From Dyella mobilis (lineage in GTDB: Bacteria; Pseudomonadota; Gammaproteobacteria; Xanthomonadales; Rhodanobacteraceae): a DNA stretch of 64,000 nt. The first letter of the stretch is position 1. Each line of letters starts with the position of its first letter. The notes under the pieces are model-generated. The model saw only the letters and a list, made by a program, of their open reading frames with translations, was not told where the DNA came from and ran no database searches. Shown here piece by piece: positions 56,897 through 64,000 of this stretch. The stretch lies in assembly GCF_016904945.1 (NCBI RefSeq), contig NZ_JADIKF010000040.1, positions 620,001-684,000 on the forward strand. Direction: 5' to 3'. A program made the translations under genes and the position numbers.

Positions 56897-57634
56897 TCAC
56901 GGCGACGGCACTTGCTGCAGCGGCCCCACCGATACGTGCCCACCCCAACCTTCGAACACCTCTGCCGCTTTTTTATCAACCACGGTCGCCACTTGCTGCA
57001 CCGACTGGCACGTCGACGGATCCGTGTTGGGATGATCGATGGTGGACATCCCTTCCATGCAATAGCGATTGCTGCCTTTTTTCATCGCCGCCAGGAATTT
57101 CATGCCGTCCGTATAACGCTGCTGGGCGCGCACGGCCGCAGTGGCGTCGGCATAGACAGGACGCATTTTCGCCAGCAGCTCATCGGCGGCACCGCGCTGA
57201 GCAGGCGTGGACGCTTTGTAGACTTGCTCGTAAGCGGACTTGAAGCGCGACTCCGGACGCTCCGCAGCCAGGGCCAGCCAAGCCAGCGCCAGTGCCCGAT
57301 TCTTCGGCTGATGATCGCCATTCAAGGCCATCACCCCCAATACGTATTGCGCGGGCTTGCTGGCCCAACTGGCCGCAGTGGTGAAAAAGCGCAGCGCGTC
57401 GCCGTAGTGGCGTTCGCCGTAAGTCATGCCACCCAGACAGTAATAGTAATCGCCAGGGAGGAAACGCTCCTCGCCGATCACGCAGTTGGCCGCAGCAAGT
57501 TCGGCGTCGCTGGGCACGTTCTGGCTGCTGGACGATGCAGGTACCGGCACCGATGTCGTATCGGCCTGCGATGCTGCAACCCATGGCAACGCCAGTAACA
57601 AAGCGATCGAGGATTTCCAGAGCAGGTGGGACAT
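56897..57634 (-). CDS. Exported Sel1/TPR-like repeat protein
   Basis: 245 residues from ATG 57634 with GGGAG upstream; an ATG 18 bases earlier is possible. Signal peptide ending about ASQA|DT (residue 24). The middle part has helical repeats of Sel1/TPR type (YCLGGMTYGERHYGDALRFF, YVLGVMALNGDHQPKNRALA, and AWLALAAERPE) that usually bind proteins. Several cysteines (NCVIG, YYYCLGG, NRYCMEG, STCQSV) may form disulphides. Function unknown; it follows the aminopeptidase gene on the same strand but with a separate promoter region. Confidence 0.75.
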   Translation of the reverse strand: MSHLLWKSSIALLLALPWVAASQADTTSVPVPASSSSQNVPSDAELAAANCVIGEERFLPGDYYYCLGGMTYGERHYGDALRFFTTAASWASKPAQYVLGVMALNGDHQPKNRALALAWLALAAERPESRFKSAYEQVYKASTPAQRGAADELLAKMRPVYADATAAVRAQQRYTDGMKFLAAMKKGSNRYCMEGMSTIDHPNTDPSTCQSVQQVATVVDKKAAEVFEGWGGHVSVGPLQQVPSP

Positions 57635-57792
57635 GCAAACACTCCCTGTCATTTATCAGTAGTCTAAGAAGACGAGTCTCACGATAAACGTGCCAGACGT
57701 CGTGCCGATGACGTCACCGGCACCCTTCTTTAATCGCCAAAAAGCATACAACGGGGTTATGCCCGACGATCATTAGGCAGACTCGTTTCGGT

Positions 57793-59313
57793 TTAGAGCG
57801 CCGCCCCGCCGTTCGCGTTGAACGCGCTCAGCGAGGACGGCAATGCGCGCGTGTTCTCGCCAGCCACCTCCACGCAATTCCTGCCTTGGCTTTTCGCGGC
57901 ATACAGCGCCCGATCCGCTTCCTCCAGCAATACCAAGGGGTCGACGTGCATATCGGTGGTCTGCGTCGCGATACCGATGCTCACGGTAATCCGCCCCTGT
58001 GGGCACCGTGGATGCACGATCTGCAGGCGCTCAATGGAGGCCATCAATCTTCGCGCGACTTCAAGAGCCGTTTCGGGGGGCGTATCCGCCAGCACCACGA
58101 CGAATTCCTCGCCGCCAAAGCGCGCCACCAGGTCACGCGCCCGCAACTGGCTGCTGCTGAGCGCGCATGCCACTTTCACCAGGCAGGCATCGCCAGCAAC
58201 GTGGCCGAGGCTGTCGTTGTACTGCTTGAAGAAATCGATATCGATCATCAGCAAAGAGCAGAATCCGCCGGTTCGCCGCCCCTCCGCCAACGCCTCGCGC
58301 AAACGCGTATCCATTGCCGCGCGATTGGCGATGCCGGTCAACGGATCGCGCCCGACCTGTTGTTCCAGGCGCCACGCGCTCTGATCGACCGCGCGTTGCA
58401 TATCCACGTGCTGGCTTTGGATCAACGCCATGCGCAACCCATAGAACAGCACCGAGGCGCAGGCGGTGAATACTCCGATGCCAAAGCTGATCCGCGACAC
58501 GCTGATGCCGAGCAGCACGACCATCATGGTAAGGATGATCGGCGCGAACGAGGCGATGGTTTGCGAGGCCACCAGAGACGGATGGTAGGCCCGCAGCCAG
58601 CGCGGCGGCGGCCGCACGATAACCATCACCAGCAACACGTAAGGAATGTCCACCATCGACCCGGCCCACCATGGCAGGCCTTGCAGCTCGATACGGTTGT
58701 ACGCATAGGCGACCACGGCATTGGTCAGAAGATAGGTGCTTGCAGCGTAATAGAAGAAGCGCCAGCGAAAACTCCGCGCACCGAACATGCGCAGAATTGT
58801 CATGGCAGACAACGAGAAATCGACCGCATCCGCGTGGTAGATCACCACATAGACACTGGACGGGTCGGCCGCCAGCGGCCCGCTCATCAAGGTCGTGATG
58901 AACCGGTAAAGCAATACGGCGACCACGCAGGAGAGCACCAGATCCAGCATGGCGATGGCCCGCGGCTCGTCCCTGCCGAACGAGCGCGTCACCATGAACA
59001 TGCAAGGGATCATGTACATGGCGGAAAATACGATCCCGATGGCGGTGAGATAGCCGCCCTTGTCCCCCAGCAGCGTGGTGAGCAGGTTGATAATTGCCCA
59101 CAGCACCTGCATCAGTGCCGCCAGCGCCAGCAACAGCCATGGCATCCGGATCAGCGGCGGGCTACGGCGATATTGGGCAACCACGCACCACAGGGCCGTA
59201 CCCTGCACGGCAATCATCGCCAGCTGCGGAGGGACATCCTGCGCGTGCCCGGTCCAGTACGCGAGTACCGGGTGGATGATCAGCAGCAGAACGAGTAGCC
59301 ACACCACGCGCAA
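57793..59313 (-). CDS. Membrane-bound diguanylate cyclase (GGDEF)
   Basis: 506 residues from a TTG start at 59313 with GGGGAGG seven bases upstream. Eight or nine hydrophobic segments (residues about 1-330) form an integral sensor resembling MASE-type domains, followed by a GGDEF domain with active site RFGGEEFVVVL and inhibitory site RARD five residues before it. It should make c-di-GMP and be product-inhibited. The last about 20 residues are Ser/Asn/Ala-rich. It is divergent from a second cyclase at 59687. Confidence 0.93.
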   Translation of the reverse strand: MRVVWLLVLLLIIHPVLAYWTGHAQDVPPQLAMIAVQGTALWCVVAQYRRSPPLIRMPWLLLALAALMQVLWAIINLLTTLLGDKGGYLTAIGIVFSAMYMIPCMFMVTRSFGRDEPRAIAMLDLVLSCVVAVLLYRFITTLMSGPLAADPSSVYVVIYHADAVDFSLSAMTILRMFGARSFRWRFFYYAASTYLLTNAVVAYAYNRIELQGLPWWAGSMVDIPYVLLVMVIVRPPPRWLRAYHPSLVASQTIASFAPIILTMMVVLLGISVSRISFGIGVFTACASVLFYGLRMALIQSQHVDMQRAVDQSAWRLEQQVGRDPLTGIANRAAMDTRLREALAEGRRTGGFCSLLMIDIDFFKQYNDSLGHVAGDACLVKVACALSSSQLRARDLVARFGGEEFVVVLADTPPETALEVARRLMASIERLQIVHPRCPQGRITVSIGIATQTTDMHVDPLVLLEEADRALYAAKSQGRNCVEVAGENTRALPSSLSAFNANGGAAL

Positions 59314-59686
59314 AGCACTGCCTCCCCTGAAAACGGAACGCGGCTCAAAGCGGCCTGTGTGGACCTAATGCGTCACACCAGAGGCCGGCCCCTGCGTCCC
59401 GAAAACCCTTCCATGAGCGTCAAACTGCGGCAGATGACCGGCATTCCCAGGCCCCATCCCCGCCCCCTTCACCCCATCGCTCCCCAGCGTCATTTCTACG
59501 TGAAGCACGTTACAAGCCTTGTGTCCGGCTTGCCATCCCCGCAACGGCAGAAATATCCGGCTTTCTGCACGGGCACGACCATTGCTTGGGAATTGGGGTT
59601 TGGCGGCTGCTTTTGCTCGTGCCCGCATGCCTGGGCGAGAGGCGGCCGCCCCTTCGCAACCCGTTCCTTTTCCCTACTTGGCCACC
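59314..59686. other. Divergent region between two diguanylate cyclases with one long stem-loop
   Basis: 373 bases. No protein is supported. GGGCACGA at 59571-59578 pairs with TCGTGCCC at 59617-59624 (extended by one C-G pair), loop about 38 bases, in the leader of the PAS-GGDEF gene. It does not match the c-di-GMP riboswitch consensus as I recall it. Confidence 0.45.
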
Positions 59687-60625
59687 ATGAACCTGATCGA
59701 CAGCAAGCTGGACCTGGACAACGACACCTATAAAACCCTGCTCGAATCCACCCGGGCGATCCCGTGGAAAATCGATTGGGCAACCATGCAATTCGCCTAT
59801 ATCGGACCGCAGATCGAGGCATTGCTGGGCTGGGAACAATCCAGCTGGCAAACCGTGCAGGACTGGGCTGACCGCATCCACGCCGAAGACCGCGACTGGA
59901 CGGTCAACTTCTGCGTAGCGCAATCGAAGGCCGGCGCCGACCACGAAGCCGACTATCGCGCACTGAAAAAGAACGGCGACTACACCTGGATCCGCGACGT
60001 GGTGCACGTCGTGCGCAAGGAAAATGGCGAGGTCGACTCGCTGATCGGTTTCATGTTCGACATCAGCGAGCGCAAACGCACGGAAGAACAACTTGCCGGC
60101 CTGCGCCGCGAATTGGAAGAACTCTCCTTCAAGGACGGCCTGACCGGCGTCGCCAACCGCCGCCGCTTCGATATCGTGATGGAAACCGAGTGGAACAACG
60201 CGTGCCGCACCAAGCAACCGGTTTCATTGCTGATGCTCGATATCGATTGCTTCAAGCAGTACAACGATCATTATGGTCATCTGGAAGGCGATCAGTGCTT
60301 GAAGCGCGTAGCCAAGCTGTTGACCGTGGCTGCTGCGCGTCCGCGTGATTTCGTCGCGCGATTCGGCGGCGAGGAATTTATCGTACTGATGCCGAATACC
60401 AACGAAAGCGACGCCTATAAGATCGCTTCTCGCTGCCGCGAACTGATCGCCGGTGAGCACATTCCGCATGACGGATCGGATGTCAGCAAATACCTCACCG
60501 CGAGCATCGGACTGTGCACGATCACTCCGGAGTGCGGCGATGAGGTTCGTGCATTTATCGAAATGGCGGATCGGAAGATGTATCACGCAAAACAGCGCGG
60601 CCGGAATACGATCGTCAATGAGTAA
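59687..60625 (+). CDS. PAS-GGDEF diguanylate cyclase, soluble
   Basis: 312 residues from ATG 59687; the open frame going back to 59519 is rejected because the PAS domain starts here. Residues about 20-135 are a PAS/PAC domain (WKIDWATMQFAYIGPQIEAL, then DYRALKKNGDYTWIRDVV and IGFMFDISERKRTEEQLA), residues about 150-312 a GGDEF domain with RFGGEEFIVL and inhibitory site RPRD. No membrane helix, so a cytoplasmic sensor. Which signal the PAS domain binds cannot be told. Confidence 0.94.
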   Translation: MNLIDSKLDLDNDTYKTLLESTRAIPWKIDWATMQFAYIGPQIEALLGWEQSSWQTVQDWADRIHAEDRDWTVNFCVAQSKAGADHEADYRALKKNGDYTWIRDVVHVVRKENGEVDSLIGFMFDISERKRTEEQLAGLRRELEELSFKDGLTGVANRRRFDIVMETEWNNACRTKQPVSLLMLDIDCFKQYNDHYGHLEGDQCLKRVAKLLTVAAARPRDFVARFGGEEFIVLMPNTNESDAYKIASRCRELIAGEHIPHDGSDVSKYLTASIGLCTITPECGDEVRAFIEMADRKMYHAKQRGRNTIVNE

Positions 60626-60680
60626 AGCCGCATCGCTTCACGTGTGACTCGCGATGAGATGCGTGCCGTGCATTTCAGGC

Positions 60681-60713
60681 AAAAAAAAGAGGGCCTGCTT
60701 GCAGGCCCTCTTT
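60681..60713. terminator. Bidirectional terminator between PAS-GGDEF and purA
   Basis: Eight A, then GAGGGCCTGC paired with GCAGGCCCTC around TT, then TTT. On the minus strand (purA) it has the long U-run, so it is the stronger stop there. Confidence 0.93.
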
Positions 60714-60738
60714 ACAACGATCACTAGAAATACCCAAC

Positions 60739-62031
<1,293 letters not shown>

Positions 62032-62123
62032 GATGCTTCTCGCTCTAAGACGTTCCGATCGGCGGAACGGGAAAACTATCGCGCGCTATGGTTACCGCGC
62101 GGTGAAGGTGTGCGGGCTGATCT

Positions 62124-62309
62124 TCAGTGCACCCAGTGCAATGTGATCAGGCCGATGCCGATGGCCAGCGCGCCAAAGGCGCGCAAGGTACGCGGATTCA
62201 ATTTCTGGGCCTCGCGCATCATCGCCTGCCAGCCTTGCGGCGCGGCGAACAGCACGAGGCCTTCGATCACCAGTACCAGGCACAGCGCCGCATAGAAATC
62301 GCGTGGCAT
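62124..62309 (-). CDS. DUF2065 small inner-membrane protein
   Basis: 61 residues with two membrane helices (FYAALCLVLVIEGLVLFAAP and LRAFGALAIGIGLITLHWV). This size and place, between hflC and purA, is typical of DUF2065. The function is not established. Its start is 10 bases past the hflC stop, so it is probably co-translated with it. Confidence 0.93.
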   Translation of the reverse strand: MPRDFYAALCLVLVIEGLVLFAAPQGWQAMMREAQKLNPRTLRAFGALAIGIGLITLHWVH

Positions 62310-62319
62310 CGGCGTTTGC

Positions 62320-63195
62320 TCAGTGCCTGGCCGAAGCCGGTGCCGGGTTGCCGAAGTAACGCAGGAATTCGGAATCGGGCTTCAGGATGATGGTGCCTTT
62401 GCCGTCGCCGAAGGCCTTTTTATAGGCATCCAGGCTGCGGTAGAAGGCAAAGAAATCCGGATCCTGGCCGTAGGCCTGCGCATAGATCTGCGCCGCCTGG
62501 GCGTCGCCCTCGCCTTTCACCTTGTCCGCTTCGCTTTCTGCATTGGCACGGATGACCTGCGCCTGGCGGTCGGCATCGGCCTTGATCGCTTCGGCCTCCT
62601 GCTTGCCGTCGGCACGGATCGCCGCAGCCTGCTGCTGGCGCTCGGTCTGCATGCGCTTGTAGACGGCAGCCTTGATGTCGTCGGGGAACTCGATGCCGGT
62701 AATGCGCACGTCCACCACGGAAATGCCCAACGCCTTCTGCGCCTGCGCGTTGGCCTGCTGCACGGTGCCGGAACTGAGTTCGCCGGGATTGCCGGCAACC
62801 AGCTGCTGCAGGCTGCGGGTATCCACGATGCCGCGCAACACATTGCTGACGATGGGGCTGAGGCGCTGGCCGGCCTGCAGTTCATCGCCACCGGTGGCGC
62901 GGTAGTAATCGGCCGGATTGTCGATGCGCCACTTCACGTAGAAGTCGACATTCACGCTCTGCTTGTCGAGGGTGACGTAACGCTCGGGGCGGCCATCGAA
63001 GGAAAGCGTACGGTCGTCCAGTACGAGCACCTGCTGCAGCAAGGGCACCTTTGCATGCAGGCCGGCCTGGCGGTCGGTGCGCAGGATCTGGCCGAACTGC
63101 AGCACCAGTGCACTGTGGCCTTCGCCCACGGTGTAGAAACTGTTGAAGCCGAGCAGCAAGGCCAGCACGACGATGATGGCAGCGGTGGTCTTCAT
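62320..63195 (-). CDS. hflC: HflC, SPFH/prohibitin-family regulator of FtsH protease
   Basis: 291 residues from ATG 63195 (AAGGAG nearby); its ATGA overlaps the hflK stop. N-terminal membrane helix IIVVLALLLGFNSFYTV, then the SPFH domain (VGEGHSALVLQFG, DKQSVNVDFYVKWRI, LRGIVDTRSLQQLV) and a long coiled-coil rich in Ala/Gln/Glu (about 175-250). With HflK it forms the periplasmic cage around FtsH and moderates membrane-protein turnover. Confidence 0.97.
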   Translation of the reverse strand: MKTTAAIIVVLALLLGFNSFYTVGEGHSALVLQFGQILRTDRQAGLHAKVPLLQQVLVLDDRTLSFDGRPERYVTLDKQSVNVDFYVKWRIDNPADYYRATGGDELQAGQRLSPIVSNVLRGIVDTRSLQQLVAGNPGELSSGTVQQANAQAQKALGISVVDVRITGIEFPDDIKAAVYKRMQTERQQQAAAIRADGKQEAEAIKADADRQAQVIRANAESEADKVKGEGDAQAAQIYAQAYGQDPDFFAFYRSLDAYKKAFGDGKGTIILKPDSEFLRYFGNPAPASARH

Positions 63196-64000
63196 GGCTG
63201 CTTCTCCTTGTCTGCGTCGTCGCCGCCAGGCTGTGCCACCGCGCCTACGCCTGGCAGGTTGGTGGCAGGCTGGCCTTCGGCGTGTTCGCCGCTGATGTTG
63301 ATGACACTGCGCCCGTCGGAACCGTCGATCACCTTGTTGCTGGCGCGCAGGATCTCTTCCATCGTTTCCAGCCACAGGCGGCGGCGAGTGACATCCGGCG
63401 CGGCCTTGTATTCCTTGAGGATCAGGTTGAAGCGCTCGGCATCGCCTTGCGCGCGCGCGACGCGCTCGGATTTATAGGCATCCGCTTCGGCCGCCAGGCG
63501 TTTGGCATCGCCGTTGGCCAGCGGCACCTCCTGGCTGGTGCCGGCATGAGCCTGGTCGATCAGGCCCTGGCGATCCTGGCGCGCGGCGTTGACGTCGTCG
63601 AAAGCTTCCTTCACTTCCTGCGGCGGGCTGACGGACTGGAAGTTCACGTCGGTCACGCGCAGGCCGCAGTCGTAGCCATCCAGCACGTGCTGCAACTGGT
63701 CGCGCACTTGCTGCTGCAGCGTGGCCAGCGCCGGCGCGGACGCATTGGCATCGCCTTGGCCGGTAAGGACGCCATCCATCGGCTGCGCCCCGATCACGGC
63801 GCTCACGGCAGCCTGCGCGGCTTCGTTGAGCGTGCCGTCCGGGTCGCGGACGTTGAATACGTATTTCTGCGGGTCGGTAACTTGATACTGCACGCTGAAA
63901 TCCACGGCGACGATATCTTCGTCGCGGGTCAGCATGCGGACCTGGTCCGACATCGCGCGTATGCGCGAAGTGGCCACCGGCTGTACGGTTTCCACCGGCA
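63192..64000 (-). CDS. hflK: HflK, SPFH-family partner of HflC, C-terminal part (5' end off the window)
   Basis: About 269 residues of the C-terminal part are present; the N-terminal membrane helix and Gly/Pro-rich head are beyond 64000. SPFH features: ETVQPVATSRIRAMSDQVRMLT, DIVAVDFSVQYQV, SAVIGAQPMDGVLTG and the coiled-coil EVPLANGDAKRLAAEADAYKSE. A Pro/Gly-rich tail ends at the stop overlapping hflC. No start codon should be assigned within the window; a GTG at 63995 is internal. Confidence 0.96.
   Translation of the reverse strand, partial: PVETVQPVATSRIRAMSDQVRMLTRDEDIVAVDFSVQYQVTDPQKYVFNVRDPDGTLNEAAQAAVSAVIGAQPMDGVLTGQGDANASAPALATLQQQVRDQLQHVLDGYDCGLRVTDVNFQSVSPPQEVKEAFDDVNAARQDRQGLIDQAHAGTSQEVPLANGDAKRLAAEADAYKSERVARAQGDAERFNLILKEYKAAPDVTRRRLWLETMEEILRASNKVIDGSDGRSVINISGEHAEGQPATNLPGVGAVAQPGGDDADKEKQP

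Noticed and set aside
59519..59686. N-terminal extension of the PAS-GGDEF protein
   Set aside because: No homology before the PAS domain; the sequence is Arg/Ala-rich translation of the leader and includes the stem-loop.

Overview
The window is about 62-65% GC by eye, densely coded, and every family I recognise is proteobacterial. Three features suggest a gammaproteobacterium of the Xanthomonadales, probably Rhodanobacteraceae (Dyella/Rhodanobacter-like): methionine synthase MetH encoded as two separate proteins, a large (about 180 kDa class) NAD-dependent glutamate dehydrogenase, and the order hflK-hflC-DUF2065-purA. The taxon is inferred from gene content, not from a search. I see no phage, insertion sequence, CRISPR array or plasmid gene. 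It reads as ordinary chromosome with one coherent metabolic island.

Layout. 0-6 kb: 5' part of NAD-glutamate dehydrogenase (minus), then an RND efflux adaptor and pump (plus) ending at a strong bidirectional terminator. 6-12.2 kb: an acyl-CoA dehydrogenase (minus), then an ArsR-methyltransferase fusion regulator with a long palindrome over its ribosome binding site, followed by the two halves of MetH. 12.4-15.8 kb: a porin, a small phosphate-binding-like periplasmic protein and a chemoreceptor. 15.8-19.4 kb: small genes (LAB_N membrane protein, tRNA-Val, two single-domain receivers, a lipoprotein, exported and hypothetical proteins). 19.4-23.9 kb: an osmoprotectant ABC transporter (ATPase plus a substrate-binding/permease fusion), divergent from a YccS-like FUSC membrane protein.

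24.1-39.6 kb is a molybdenum/formate island. A molybdenum cofactor riboswitch precedes moaA, a moaC-mogA fusion, moeA, moaD, moaE, mobA, one unknown coupled gene, and modABC. Facing it, with only 3 bases between the stop codons, is an operon on the other strand: an oxalate/formate-type antiporter (apparently fused to its small subunit), fdsG, fdsB, fdsA, fdhD and fdsD. The plus-strand operon imports molybdate and makes the cofactor; the minus-strand operon makes the NAD-dependent formate dehydrogenase that uses it.

39.8-48.8 kb: two paralogous exported proteins of more than 1000 residues, rich in Asp-box (BNR/sortilin-like) repeats, flank a TonB-dependent receptor. 48.8-51 kb: an unrecognised protein, a structured non-coding stretch and a VOC-family protein. 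50.9-54 kb: gcvP behind a tandem glycine riboswitch that carries its own intrinsic terminator. 54-64 kb: an M1 aminopeptidase, a Sel1/TPR-like exported protein, two divergent diguanylate cyclases, then purA, a DUF2065 protein, hflC and the 3' part of hflK.

Most promising for follow-up: the BNR-TonB-BNR locus, the unknown gene inside the Moco/molybdate operon, the antiporter/small-subunit fusion, the ArsR-methyltransferase/MetH control unit, and the possible structured RNA near 50 kb.
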